64,000 bases of DNA, taken from Paracoccaceae bacterium (lineage in GTDB: Bacteria > Pseudomonadota > Alphaproteobacteria > Rhodobacterales > Rhodobacteraceae). Below, one piece after another: positions 17,441-28,171 of the stretch. Position 1 is the stretch's first letter; each line of letters begins with the position of its first letter. Made by a program: the position numbers and the translations under genes. The DNA lies in the NCBI GenBank assembly GCA_028097405.1, contig JAOHEK010000001.1:1-64000 (forward strand), in the 5' to 3' direction. The notes under the pieces are model-generated. The model was not told the origin of the DNA and ran no database searches. It worked only from the letters and a program-made list of their open reading frames with translations.

Positions 17441-18838
17441 TTAAATGTGGATCACGCGATCATAGGCGTCCAGCACGCTTTCGTGCATCATTTCGGACAA
17501 GGTTGGATGCGGGAAGACAGTTTCCATCAGGTCTTCTTCTGTGGTCTCTAACTGACGTCCCACCACATAACCTTGGATCAACTCGGTCACTTCTGCGCCG
17601 ATCATATGCGCGCCCAAAAGTTCGCCGGTTTTCTCGTCAAAGATCGTCTTAATCAAGCCCTCGGGTTCGCCCAAAGCGATTGCCTTACCGTTGCCGATGA
17701 AGGGAAAACGCCCAACTTTCACCTTGAAGCCCAGCTCTTTCGCCTTCGCTTCGGTATAGCCCACTGACGCGACCTGCGGATGACAATAAGTGCAGCCTGC
17801 GATGCTTTCGGGTTTCACCGGATGCACCTTGTTCTTGCCTGCGATCAGCTCGGCTACCATGACACCTTCGTGGCTTGCCTTATGCGCCAACCAAGGGGCG
17901 CCCGCGATATCGCCAATTGCGTAAAGCCCATCGACGCCTGTTCGGCAATATTCATCTGTCACCACATGGGTTCGGTCAACTTTCACGCCCAAAGCCTCAA
18001 GTCCCAGACCTTCGGTATTGCCGACGATGCCAACAGCCGAAATCACCGTGTCAAAGTCGTGCTTTTCAACCTTGCCACCGACTTCGATATGCGCCGTGAC
18101 TTTCGTCTTCGACCGGTCCAGCTTTTTCACCATCGCTTTTTGCAGGATTTTCATGCCCTGCTTTTCAAAGGCCTTCTTGGCGAAAGCGCTGATCTCGGCG
18201 TCTTCCACGGGCAATACACGGTCCATTACCTCGACCACAGTCGTGTCGGCCCCAAGAGTGTTGTAAAAGCTGGCGAATTCAATGCCGATCGCGCCCGATC
18301 CAATAACCAGAAGCTTCTTCGGCATGTGCGGCGGCGTCAGCGCGGCCTTATATGCCCAGACCCGTTCGCCGTCAGCCTCAAGCCCCGGCAGTTCGCGTGC
18401 GCGCGCTCCGGTGGCAAGGATGATCGACTTGGCGGTCAGTTCCTCGGTGCCCTTAACCGTCTTGACCGAAACCTTGCCTTTGGCGGGCAGCGACGCCTCG
18501 CCCATGACAACCTCGACCTTGTTCTTTTTCATCAGGTGGCCAACGCCCGAGTTCAACTGCTTGGCGATCCCCCGCGAGCGTTTGACGACCGCATCCAGAT
18601 CATAGCCAATGCCGTCGGCCTTAAGGCCGAATTCCTTGGCCCGGTGCATCAGGTGGTACACTTCCGAAGACCGCAGCATCGCTTTTGTGGGAATACAGCC
18701 CCAGTTCAGGCAAATCCCGCCCATATGTTCGCGTTCCACGATGGCCACTTTCAGACTCAACTGGCTTGCCCGAATAGCGGCGACATATCCGCCCGGGCCA
18801 GCACCTATCACGACGACATCAAAGGATTTTCCGGCCAT
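17441..18838 (-). CDS. lpdA: Dihydrolipoyl dehydrogenase
   Basis: 465 aa; VVIGAGPGGYVAAIRASQL; GGICLNWGCIPTKA; C-terminal HPHPTLSE. Confidence 0.96.
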   Translation of the reverse strand: MAGKSFDVVVIGAGPGGYVAAIRASQLSLKVAIVEREHMGGICLNWGCIPTKAMLRSSEVYHLMHRAKEFGLKADGIGYDLDAVVKRSRGIAKQLNSGVGHLMKKNKVEVVMGEASLPAKGKVSVKTVKGTEELTAKSIILATGARARELPGLEADGERVWAYKAALTPPHMPKKLLVIGSGAIGIEFASFYNTLGADTTVVEVMDRVLPVEDAEISAFAKKAFEKQGMKILQKAMVKKLDRSKTKVTAHIEVGGKVEKHDFDTVISAVGIVGNTEGLGLEALGVKVDRTHVVTDEYCRTGVDGLYAIGDIAGAPWLAHKASHEGVMVAELIAGKNKVHPVKPESIAGCTYCHPQVASVGYTEAKAKELGFKVKVGRFPFIGNGKAIALGEPEGLIKTIFDEKTGELLGAHMIGAEVTELIQGYVVGRQLETTEEDLMETVFPHPTLSEMMHESVLDAYDRVIHI

Positions 18839-19016
18839 TTTGCCTGTGCTCCGAATTTGCTTAACGTTAAACCATCTGACACAATCTCAGGCACAAGTCA
18901 CCAGCACAATCATCAAAAGCCAAGCATAACCGCTATGCATTGCCCGAAGCTGTGCGGATTTCAGCAAATATTAAAATGTTTCCACCATACCTACTCCCAA
19001 TAGAGGAGGCAGCGCG

Positions 19017-20261
19017 TTGCGTCTAAGATTTCCCAGTCTGGCAAAATGCGCGGTGCTTTTGCTCATTGGCACGCTGGTGGTCGCGACCCATATCGTCGCG
19101 CAAATCGAACAGCGTGGGCAATCAATGCTGGCCGACGAAACGCTGAAACAAGCCAAGCTTGTTGCTATCGTTACAGAAAACGCCCACGCGCAATATTCTG
19201 AAAGCGTTTACGGCGCGCATCAGGCTGGCATCGCCTCGACGATCGAAGAATTTCCCGAACCCGGTGAAATCCACTTTCCCGGTACGTTTACGCACCTTAT
19301 GTCCAGTCAGTACACAAGCACGAATCCTGGCGTAACTTATCGACTGTACAGCGATGATCCTTTCGAACGGGCAAGCGATCGTGTTCTGGACACCTTTCAA
19401 ATCGCGGCGCTTGTCGCCTTGCGCAAAAACAACTCCGCAGAATATTGGCGGATTGTGCCCGGCACAGACACGGCCCAATCGGTAAGATACGCAACCCCGA
19501 TGCGGATGCAGGAAAGCTGCATCGCTTGTCATAACAACCCCAAATGGGGGCTTAAACGCGACGACTGGAGGATGGGCGAAGTGCGTGGTGTTTTTGAGGT
19601 GACGGTGCCTATCACAGAAGGCTCGCTCAGTTCACGGTCCGAAAATGCCACCCTCTTTGCCCTTGTGCTGTTATCAAGCCTCTTGGGCATTTTCGTGGTC
19701 TACCCAGTGGTGAACCGCGAAGTTGCCCGCCGGGCCCATTTTGAGAGTTTAAGTAAAAATCTAACGGTTCTGGCCGGAACCGACGCGCTATCCGGCCTTG
19801 CCAACCGGCGGGTGTTTGAAGATGCCTTGGAAACAGCCTCGCATATGGCCGCGAGTGGCGACAGCCGATTGGGGTTGATCATTCTGGACATCGACCACTT
19901 TAAACAGGTCAACGACACCTACGGTCATGATGTGGGTGACGCCGTGATCACAGGGTTTGGCGAGATAATCAAAGCCAACATCCGCCCCGGTGACGTCGCT
20001 GCGCGCATTGGGGGTGAAGAGTTTGCTGTCATCTGTCCCGACGTCTCGCCAGAGGAACTTGCCCGCATTTCGGAACGTATCCGCGCCGCTGTCGAAGCCA
20101 AATCCTTTAAAGCCGAGTACAACAGCTTTCGCATCACAACCAGTGCCGGCGCAACAATGCTTGATGCCGAAGACGACCAACGCACGTTCTATCGGCGTGC
20201 CGACCGGCTTCTATTTACGGCTAAACAAAAAGGGCGCAACTTCGTGTGCGTCGCACCCTGA
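19017..20261 (+). CDS. Diguanylate cyclase with N-terminal DUF3365-type heme-binding sensor
   Basis: N-terminal TM, RYATPMRMQESCIACHNNPKWG (CxxCH), RGVFEVTVPI; C-terminal GGDEF with RIGGEEFAV. Confidence 0.88.
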   Translation: MRLRFPSLAKCAVLLLIGTLVVATHIVAQIEQRGQSMLADETLKQAKLVAIVTENAHAQYSESVYGAHQAGIASTIEEFPEPGEIHFPGTFTHLMSSQYTSTNPGVTYRLYSDDPFERASDRVLDTFQIAALVALRKNNSAEYWRIVPGTDTAQSVRYATPMRMQESCIACHNNPKWGLKRDDWRMGEVRGVFEVTVPITEGSLSSRSENATLFALVLLSSLLGIFVVYPVVNREVARRAHFESLSKNLTVLAGTDALSGLANRRVFEDALETASHMAASGDSRLGLIILDIDHFKQVNDTYGHDVGDAVITGFGEIIKANIRPGDVAARIGGEEFAVICPDVSPEELARISERIRAAVEAKSFKAEYNSFRITTSAGATMLDAEDDQRTFYRRADRLLFTAKQKGRNFVCVAP

Positions 20262-20266
20262 TCGCA

Positions 20267-20854
20267 TTATGCGGCTTCAGCGGCCTGCATTTGATTAATA
20301 AGGCCACCGTATCCGCCGCTATCCAGATAGGCCTGTTCGGCATCGCTGGACTTGCGCCCCAAAGCCTCGTTCCGCGTGGAAAATCGACCGTAACGCCGAA
20401 TAATCTCGCGATGAGCACGGGCGTGCAGCAGATTGTTCTCGCCGGTCTCGGGCATCCGCGTCATAAACATGCGCACCGCACGGTCTTGATCCACCAAACA
20501 TTCCGAGTGCATCAGCGGCAGGTAAAAGAACTGCCGCGCCGGCTCGTCGATCCGCATATCCCAGCCCTTGGCAATGGCCGCTTTTGCCGCCGCCTTGGCC
20601 AAACCATCGCTGGCAAAAGCCTTGGCTGTGTCACGGTACATATTGCGAGAGAACTGATCGGTTAGAATAATATAAGCCAGCGCACCTGACGCGTGGGTCA
20701 ACCAAAGCGACAACGCGCCATCACAGGCCTTACTGTAGTCATCTTCGAAACGATCAATGATCGTCTTATCCAAAGCAGGGTCACCTGAGTACCAGTCTTT
20801 CGGCTCTACTTCATCCAGCCAAAAGGCCAGGACTTCTTCCGGGTTAAACATCAT
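20267..20854 (-). CDS. DUF924 family protein
   Basis: 195 aa; VLAFWLDEVEPKDWYSGDPALD...IILTDQFSRNMYRDTAKAFASD...RFFYLPLMHSE. Confidence 0.88.
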   Translation of the reverse strand: MMFNPEEVLAFWLDEVEPKDWYSGDPALDKTIIDRFEDDYSKACDGALSLWLTHASGALAYIILTDQFSRNMYRDTAKAFASDGLAKAAAKAAIAKGWDMRIDEPARQFFYLPLMHSECLVDQDRAVRMFMTRMPETGENNLLHARAHREIIRRYGRFSTRNEALGRKSSDAEQAYLDSGGYGGLINQMQAAEAA

Positions 20855-20944
20855 TCACCACCGTCGTTACCACTTTAAATCCCCCAGGACTTCTCAAGCG
20901 TTGCAATTTCCGTTCCCACGATCAAGCGATTATCTGCCCTTAGG

Positions 20945-22210
20945 TCACACTTCTTCCTCGGCTTCGGCATTTTCAGCATAGAATTCCTGCGCAGCCTCCA
21001 CAGCAACCGCCGTTCCCGTGGCCAAAACAGGCGCATAAGACACCGCGTCATAGTCGTCTTCGCTGGCATAATTCGATACACGTCGCGTGATCCGGAAGAT
21101 GACGTATCCCGCCAGCAGCAACATCACGACCATCAAAAACGCCCAGAACCCTTCTGGCCCAAACGCCGTCATGGCCCAACCTGCAACGATCGGCCCCGAA
21201 ATCGCGCCCAATCCGTTCACAAAAAGCAAGCTGCCCGACGCCGACGCCATTTTTCCGGGATCAAGGTAGTCGTTGGTATAGGCGATCAGCAGCGAATAAA
21301 GCGGGTTCGACATACCGCCCATCAAAAATCCGGACACCAAAATCACCTGAAGACTGCCGCCGCCCAGCCAGCCCAAAAGCCCTGCCGCACCACCGCCCAA
21401 ACAAGTTAACAGGATCAATACCCGACGGTCCATCCGATCCGAACAATACCCAATGGGAAACTGAAAAATCAGCCCACCCATGAAGGTGATCGAGACGAAA
21501 AGACCGATTTCGGACACGCTTAAACCCGCTTGGGTGCCGTAAACCGAGGCCATGCCAAATTGGGCGGCAAAGACAAACCCAAGCAGAAACATGCCCACCA
21601 TGCCGGTCGGCGAGACCTTGAACAATTTCACAAGCCCCATCGGCTCGGCAGCCTCAAAAGTTGGCGTCGTTGTCGCAGCAAGCAAAATTGGTGCAAAGGC
21701 CAGCGACACCAAAACCGAGGGAATGATGAAAAGTACAAATCCACCAGGATCCGCCACATTCAACAGCCCTTGACTGGCCACGATCCCGCTCATCTGCACG
21801 ATCATATAAAGCGACAGAGTTTGGCCCCGGGTTTCATTGGTAGACGAGCTGTTCAGCCAACTTTCCGCTGTCACATAAACGCCCGAGAACGAAAACCCGA
21901 AGATCACACGCAATAGGATCCACGCCCATGGTTCTGTTATTGTTGGGTAAAGGATCAAAACGGCTGATATGAATGATCCAAGGGCTGCAAAAACCCGCAC
22001 GTGCCCGACCCGTCCGATCATCCACGGCGTCAGACGCGATCCAAACAAAAAGCCAACGAAATAGCCGGAAGTGATGATCGACAGTTCTGTGGTCGAAAAC
22101 CCTTCGATTGAACCGCGCACACCGATCAGTGACCCCTGAAGGCCGTTTCCGACCATCAAAAGGAACATTCCCAGCATCAGTGCCCAAGTGCTTCCAAGAA
22201 CTTGCAGCAT
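20945..22210 (-). CDS. MFS transporter
   Basis: 421 aa, 12 hydrophobic segments; GFLFGSRLTPWMIGRVGHVRVFA. Confidence 0.88.
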   Translation of the reverse strand: MLQVLGSTWALMLGMFLLMVGNGLQGSLIGVRGSIEGFSTTELSIITSGYFVGFLFGSRLTPWMIGRVGHVRVFAALGSFISAVLILYPTITEPWAWILLRVIFGFSFSGVYVTAESWLNSSSTNETRGQTLSLYMIVQMSGIVASQGLLNVADPGGFVLFIIPSVLVSLAFAPILLAATTTPTFEAAEPMGLVKLFKVSPTGMVGMFLLGFVFAAQFGMASVYGTQAGLSVSEIGLFVSITFMGGLIFQFPIGYCSDRMDRRVLILLTCLGGGAAGLLGWLGGGSLQVILVSGFLMGGMSNPLYSLLIAYTNDYLDPGKMASASGSLLFVNGLGAISGPIVAGWAMTAFGPEGFWAFLMVVMLLLAGYVIFRITRRVSNYASEDDYDAVSYAPVLATGTAVAVEAAQEFYAENAEAEEEV

Positions 22211-22303
22211 CGCCGCGCTCCATCTTTTTATTGGCGATAACGCGCAGGCTTGGCGCTTACATGTTCAACAGCGACTTGCCGATGTCGGAATTATTCCCCG
22301 GAA

Positions 22304-23356
22304 CTACTCGTGGGGCAAAAGAAGCGAAGAATCGCCGTAGGAGAAGAACCGGTAGTTGTTCTGGATGGCATGGTCATAGACTTGGCGGATACGGTCGCTG
22401 CCTAGGAAAGCTGAAGCCAGCATCATCAGCGTTGACTTCGGCAAGTGAAAGTTCGTCATCAAGGCATCTGCCATTTTGAAGCGGTACCCCGGCGTGATGA
22501 AGATGTCTGTCGCCCCCGACCAAGCCGACACGCCGTCCGCCCTGCCCGCCGTTTCAAGCAGCCGCATCGCAGTCGTACCAACGGGAACGATCCGGCCACC
22601 GGCGGCGCGAGTGGCGTTGATCTCGCGCGCCGACGCTTCGGTGATCTCGCCCCGCTCGGCATGCATTTTATGGTTGGCTACATTGTCGGTCTTCACCGGC
22701 AAAAAGGTGCCCGCACCAACGTGTAAAGTGACGAAGCTGCGCGTGATCCCACGCACCTTCAGTGCCGCGACCAAGGCATCATCAAAGTGAAGCGATGCCG
22801 TGGGGGCCGCGACCGCGCCGCTGTTTGCCGCCCAGATCGTCTGATAATCTTCAACGTCCTGCGCATCAGACGCACGCAGACTTTCGATGTAAGGCGGCAG
22901 CGGCATGGCGCCCGCCTCGGCCAAGGCCTGATCGAAGTCGTCGCCGCCCAAATTGAACCTCAGGTAAGCCGTGCCATCCAAGCGTCCTTCGACAACCGAC
23001 AAAAGGTCGGGCGAAAACCGCACCTCTTCGCCGTCGCGCACTTTCTTCAGGGGCTTTAGCAAGGCCTGCCACGTACCGTCGGCTTGGGGTTCCAGAAGGG
23101 TCGCTTCAATCCGGGCCTTGGTCGCTCCGGCATCACCGCTTCGGTGTCGAAGCCCTGACAGACGTGCGGGAATAACCTTGGTGTCGTTCAGAACCAACCG
23201 GTCGCCAGGGCGCAGATAATCGGGAAGATCAATGGAATGAGCATCCGTCAGCGACGACGGGCTTGCCACCAACAATCGTGAAGAAGACCGAGGACGCGCA
23301 GGTCGTGTGGCAATCAGCCGTTCCGGCAGCTCAAAGTCGAAATCTGACAATCTCAT
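22304..23356 (-). CDS. queA: S-adenosylmethionine:tRNA ribosyltransferase-isomerase
   Basis: [82 protein letters not shown]. Confidence 0.97.
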   Translation of the reverse strand: MRLSDFDFELPERLIATRPARPRSSSRLLVASPSSLTDAHSIDLPDYLRPGDRLVLNDTKVIPARLSGLRHRSGDAGATKARIEATLLEPQADGTWQALLKPLKKVRDGEEVRFSPDLLSVVEGRLDGTAYLRFNLGGDDFDQALAEAGAMPLPPYIESLRASDAQDVEDYQTIWAANSGAVAAPTASLHFDDALVAALKVRGITRSFVTLHVGAGTFLPVKTDNVANHKMHAERGEITEASAREINATRAAGGRIVPVGTTAMRLLETAGRADGVSAWSGATDIFITPGYRFKMADALMTNFHLPKSTLMMLASAFLGSDRIRQVYDHAIQNNYRFFSYGDSSLLLPHE

Positions 23357-23365
23357 TAGGGCAGT

Positions 23366-26300
23366 CTATCCTTGAGGCGGCGCGCTGCGGAAAATCTCGC
23401 GGAACATGCCGGGCGTCAGAATGGACAAGGGGTTTACTGCGATCTTTGGATTATTCGCACCGCCAGACACACGGTAGTTGAACCCGAACAATCCTTCGCC
23501 ACGTCGCGTAAAGATCGAACCGATCCCATTCAGAAAATAGACCGGTGAAATAACACCTCGGAAATCTAATTGCTTACTGGCAAGGTTGTAGAAGCCATCG
23601 CCGGAAATCCCGATCGAAGGCCCCACGGCCGCCGCCTGTAGCAACTGCAACCGCTGCGGCGTCAGGCGAAACCGTCCGTCAATGTTGCTGAACTTGATGC
23701 CGGGACCATTCAGTTGATCAAGCACACCGATGACACTGATCGCATCCAGCAAATCGGCCATCAGGGGTGCATTGCGAATACGCATATCCTTGATGTTGAA
23801 CCGCCCGTCATAATTGCCTGCAGGTGCGCCTGACACCGGCGTCAAGTCCAGCTCCAACTCGCCGAACTGCCCATTCTCCGTCAGCCCGGCATCCCGGATC
23901 ACACCTGCTGCATTGTTCGAACTGATCCGAACAGCCGTGCCGCCATTGGCTGGCGTCAATTGACCCTTAATCGGCGTCCCATTATTGACCCGTGCCTCAA
24001 ATTCACCTCGAAGCCCGCCTGCGCCACGCCGCAATTGGCCCCGAACCGCGCCAAGCGCAATGCTGTCAGTCACAATCAGGCGGTCAAGATTTATTTCAAT
24101 CGTGCCTGCGTCGCGACTGCTTGATCCGCCTGACGACCCGCTACCACTTTCAAAGCGCCGCAAGTCGAAGGTGCCACCATTGATGCCTATGGCGGTACCG
24201 TTGGCTCCGGGTGTCAACGTAACCGAGGAATTCAGCCAATTGCCAATCCTAGCCTTGCTGAAACGTGCACGGCGAAACCCATTCGCCGAAAAATCCAACG
24301 TGCCGTCCAGCGACAGCCCCGCAGCATCGACGGAAAACGCCTCGACCTTGGGGACGTCGTTCAAGGTCACGCGTGTCGCCAACGACCCCGATGACCCACG
24401 GCCCTTTCGCCAATTGATCGACGGTATCGACAATCCAAGCCCGACTAAATTCGACGTCAATTCCAGCTCGGACGGTTGATCAATTGGCAGCGTCAACGTG
24501 TAATTCGCCTCTGTGCTGCCGCTTAACAATCCGCGCGGCAAACCGACACCAAAAGCGGCAATCGTGCCATCTGAAAGCGTCACCTGCCCTTTGACTATTC
24601 CACCGTTCTTTGCCCCCTCCTTAAAGGGTTGCTCCCAAGTTGCGGTTAAAGGAACGCCGTCAAGTCTGACGGTTCCATCGACCGAGATACCGTCCTGATT
24701 TGCAAGCACCAACAAGTCGGGCGAGGACAACACACGATCTTCGACCAACTTATCCGAGGTCACATTCGTCAGGCGGGCAACAACGTCATAAGTGACCCCA
24801 TCGTCGGGGATGTCTCGGGCCAACGGCAACCGCACAACCGCACGCGCCGAAGCCGTCGCATTTGCTATATCCGGTGATCGATTGGCCCGTTCCATTATCC
24901 GCAAGGGCCGATTGTTCAGCACCGTCAAAGCCGCAGTCAGCGGTCCTTGTGCGTTCACCACAATCTCGGCCAAGGCGGGTTTTGGTCGCGTATCTTCGAC
25001 CTTGAACACCGACCCGCTGGCATCAAGCCACTCGCCTGTGCTGGCGGTCACGCCACCTTCCTCAATTGACAGGGTGAAATCGTAATCCAGCATCGTCGCG
25101 CGCCCAGCAACCGAGGTCAGCTCGGGCAGTTCCGACAGGAATTTCGCGCGTGCCTCGTCAAATTCGAAACTGAGCGAAATGTCGACATCTCCACCAGTTT
25201 CAAACCGCACCCCGGCCGCCGGGTTAAGCACAACGCCGTCTTTCAGGTTTTCGGTCAGCCAGTCCCGCGTAACGGGCGCCAGACCTAAGGGCCAAAGCTC
25301 TAGAACGCGGTCTTTTTGTAGTGATTTCGTCTTCGCATCAATCGTGGCAATCCAACGGCCTTGCCGGGCTTCCACCTGCCCCGAAGCCCGCAACGGTACA
25401 CCTTCATTGTCGATCACAAGTTGGGCGATTTCGACCGAAAAAGGATCAAGACGCAAACGCGCATCGGCACGGATATCGTCGAAGGACACGGGCGCGGCAA
25501 AAACACCACCGCCATTGTAACTTAATTCTTCGACCCGTAATTGCCCTAGAAATGCACGCGGCCAGGGGCCGTCCAATTCGCTCAGATAACTATGGCCGGT
25601 TGCGCGCAACGCACCCAGTTCGCTTTTGACGGAAATCTGCGAAAAATCGATCCGCTGACGAACCGGGTCAAATGTGAAATAGGTCTGCGCGCTTTCAAAC
25701 GTGACGGGCGGTGTATCATTGGTGGGTCTCAAAGCGCCGGCGGCAAAATCAAAGGTTCCGCTGGTTCGCGCCAAGGTGCCGGTTTCATCCAGATCAATAC
25801 GCAACGAGCCTGACAATGACGTGTCCAAAACCGAAAGCCAAGACAAGGCCGGCGACTGAATTGCAATGTCCGCAGCTGGCATATCGTTCACCTGAACGCC
25901 AAGCGACACGTGCCCCGTCATCCGGCTGCGCGACACCGAAGCTTGAACGTTGGCGATGTCGTCGGTGCCGTTGAACACGTCCGATATCAAAGAGACCGAT
26001 AAGCCGTCCGAAGTCCGCCGCGCGCTGGCCGTCGCATTCGACGCCTGCCAGATGCGACTTGAGCGGGCGTCCTCTAACGTCAGAACAATGCCGTTGGCGG
26101 TCACGTTGGTCAGCGACGACAGCGCATCGGAAGCCAGCATTTGGTCAATCTGCGCCAGAAGTTCTGGCAAGTCGGTGGTTTCCACATCGCTGGATTGGCT
26201 CGTGTCAAAGGCAAAGCTGCCATCCGCATTCCGCCTGATCGTGACTTGTGCACCCGACAAATCCAAACTCGACGCCGCCACCTTGCCTCGCAATAGCCGA

Positions 26301-26662
26301 TCAAGCGATAAATCCGCGTCCAATGTGTTTAGATGGGCATAGCCACCACCTTGGGGGTCCGCGATCTGAATGTCGCGTAGCATGATATGCGGCACACCGT
26401 CTCGCCCGATCCCAAACTGAATGTCACCTAAGAGCAAGGGCGAGCCCTCAAGCTCGACATTTACACGATCCTGAAACGACACACGCAGCACGTCGGGCAG
26501 CGTAATCATCCGCCCCGAAACCGACAGCGCCAGAACGCCAAAAACAAGACTGGCGACAACAAGCGAAAACACCGTGCCAAGCCCGCCACCCGCTCGGCGG
26601 CGTTGCTTTCGCACGGGCACTTTAGTCGATGGTTTGCCGGGAGGGTCTGCGTTGTCAGCCAT
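23366..26662 (-). CDS. AsmA-like / DUF3971 (YhdP-type) large membrane-anchored protein
   Basis: 1098 aa; N-terminal TM; C-terminal RIRNAPLMADLLDAISVIGVLDQLNGPGIKFSNIDGRFRLTPQRLQLLQAAAVGPSIGISGDG. Confidence 0.85.
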   Translation of the reverse strand: MADNADPPGKPSTKVPVRKQRRRAGGGLGTVFSLVVASLVFGVLALSVSGRMITLPDVLRVSFQDRVNVELEGSPLLLGDIQFGIGRDGVPHIMLRDIQIADPQGGGYAHLNTLDADLSLDRLLRGKVAASSLDLSGAQVTIRRNADGSFAFDTSQSSDVETTDLPELLAQIDQMLASDALSSLTNVTANGIVLTLEDARSSRIWQASNATASARRTSDGLSVSLISDVFNGTDDIANVQASVSRSRMTGHVSLGVQVNDMPAADIAIQSPALSWLSVLDTSLSGSLRIDLDETGTLARTSGTFDFAAGALRPTNDTPPVTFESAQTYFTFDPVRQRIDFSQISVKSELGALRATGHSYLSELDGPWPRAFLGQLRVEELSYNGGGVFAAPVSFDDIRADARLRLDPFSVEIAQLVIDNEGVPLRASGQVEARQGRWIATIDAKTKSLQKDRVLELWPLGLAPVTRDWLTENLKDGVVLNPAAGVRFETGGDVDISLSFEFDEARAKFLSELPELTSVAGRATMLDYDFTLSIEEGGVTASTGEWLDASGSVFKVEDTRPKPALAEIVVNAQGPLTAALTVLNNRPLRIMERANRSPDIANATASARAVVRLPLARDIPDDGVTYDVVARLTNVTSDKLVEDRVLSSPDLLVLANQDGISVDGTVRLDGVPLTATWEQPFKEGAKNGGIVKGQVTLSDGTIAAFGVGLPRGLLSGSTEANYTLTLPIDQPSELELTSNLVGLGLSIPSINWRKGRGSSGSLATRVTLNDVPKVEAFSVDAAGLSLDGTLDFSANGFRRARFSKARIGNWLNSSVTLTPGANGTAIGINGGTFDLRRFESGSGSSGGSSSRDAGTIEINLDRLIVTDSIALGAVRGQLRRGAGGLRGEFEARVNNGTPIKGQLTPANGGTAVRISSNNAAGVIRDAGLTENGQFGELELDLTPVSGAPAGNYDGRFNIKDMRIRNAPLMADLLDAISVIGVLDQLNGPGIKFSNIDGRFRLTPQRLQLLQAAAVGPSIGISGDGFYNLASKQLDFRGVISPVYFLNGIGSIFTRRGEGLFGFNYRVSGGANNPKIAVNPLSILTPGMFREIFRSAPPQG

Positions 26663-26740
26663 AACTGTCCTTATCTGGGGTGTATTCTCTGCTGATCCGC
26701 ACTAAAACCCAACCTATAATCTGCAATCTACGAGGTATCG

Positions 26741-27202
26741 ATGTCACAATTGGGTCATTCCGCCCCCGATTTCACCCTGCCGCGCGATGGCGGTGATGAT
26801 ATCACGCTGTCAAAAATGGCTCCAAAAGCCGTCATTCTTTATTTCTATCCGCGCGACGACACGCCGGGATGTACCACCGAAGCGCTTGATTTCACCGCCA
26901 TGCTCGCCGATTTCGACGAATGCGGTGCCGTGGTGATCGGCGTGTCGAAAGACACCGTCGCAAAACATGATAAGTTCGTCTCAAAGCATGATCTTGGCAT
27001 CATCCTTGCATCTGATGCCGACGGTCAAACTTGCGAGGACTACGGCGTTTGGGTTGAAAAGAATATGTACGGCAAAATCTACATGGGGATCGAACGTGCA
27101 ACCTTCCTGATCGACGGAACGGGCGTGGTGCAGCGCGAATGGCGTAAGGTCAAAGTAAAGGGCCACGTGGCCGAAGTGCTGGACGCCGCACGCGCCCTTT
27201 AA
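26741..27202 (+). CDS. bcp: Thioredoxin-dependent peroxiredoxin (BCP family)
   Basis: VILYFYPRDDTPGCTTEALDF; GVSKDTVAKHDKF. Confidence 0.93.
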   Translation: MSQLGHSAPDFTLPRDGGDDITLSKMAPKAVILYFYPRDDTPGCTTEALDFTAMLADFDECGAVVIGVSKDTVAKHDKFVSKHDLGIILASDADGQTCEDYGVWVEKNMYGKIYMGIERATFLIDGTGVVQREWRKVKVKGHVAEVLDAARAL

Positions 27203-27215
27203 AGGAACTCCTCCC

Positions 27216-28028
27216 ATGTCCGAAACGCTTACAGCCATGGCGGTCGACGTGCTGACCACCGCTGATGGTCGTGCAAAAACCGTGCTTAGCCGATCTTATG
27301 CTGCGCGTTGGTTCGCGGCGCGCGCAAGCGGCGCAGATATCGCTATCGGCACCGCAGAGCCGCCGGCATTTCCAGCCCGCCCCGACACACCCGAGCTTCG
27401 AAATCCACGCGATGTGCCCAAGCGAAAGCCCGGAACACCCGAAGGCCGCATCGCCCTATTGCACGCGGTCGCCCATATCGAGCTGAACGCGGTCGATCTG
27501 CATTGGGATCTGATCGCACGGTTTGGCGATGTACCGATGCCTGTTGGATATTACGATGATTGGGTTAAAGCCGCAGACGAAGAATCCAAACATTTCAATC
27601 TTGTCTTAGACTGTCTTGAAGCATCGGGCAGCCACTATGGCGCACTTCCAGCCCACGCAGGCATGTGGCGCGCGGCCGAAGACACAAGCGCTGATCTGAT
27701 GGGGCGTCTTGCTGTCGTGCCAATGGTGCTTGAAGCACGCGGCTTGGACGTGACCCCCGGCATGATCAAGATTTTCTGTGCTGCCAAAGCCGATGATGCG
27801 GTCGCAGCACTGGAAACCATCTATCGCGAAGAGGTCGGCCATGTTGCCTATGGATCGAAGTGGTTTCACTTTCTTTGTGGCCGCGAAAACCTTGACCCCA
27901 AACCACTTTTCCATGAATTGGTTCGCAAATACTTTCACAGCACCTTGAAACCGCCGTTCAATGACGAAAAACGTGCCGAAGCAGGTATTCCCCCGGATTT
28001 CTATTGGCCACTTAGCGAAAGCGCCTAA
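27216..28028 (+). CDS. DUF455 ferritin-like protein
   Basis: LLHAVAHIELNAVDLHWDLIARF...AADEESKHFNLV...YREEVGHVAYGSKWF. Confidence 0.88.
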   Translation: MSETLTAMAVDVLTTADGRAKTVLSRSYAARWFAARASGADIAIGTAEPPAFPARPDTPELRNPRDVPKRKPGTPEGRIALLHAVAHIELNAVDLHWDLIARFGDVPMPVGYYDDWVKAADEESKHFNLVLDCLEASGSHYGALPAHAGMWRAAEDTSADLMGRLAVVPMVLEARGLDVTPGMIKIFCAAKADDAVAALETIYREEVGHVAYGSKWFHFLCGRENLDPKPLFHELVRKYFHSTLKPPFNDEKRAEAGIPPDFYWPLSESA

Positions 28029-28171
28029 TTTATCGGCAGATTCTCGCCTATTTACCTCCTCGCGACGGGCGAACCACCTGTTTCCTTGCCTGTGTTTTCC
28101 ACAAGCATTAACACTTTTACGACAGGGTCGGGACAGGACCCTTTTTTGATTTCTGGGTACGGGACAACCTT

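Noticed and set aside
17780-19003. 407-aa plus ORF antisense to lpdA
   Set aside because: Long antisense ORF in GC-biased DNA; the minus strand encodes a clear dihydrolipoyl dehydrogenase.
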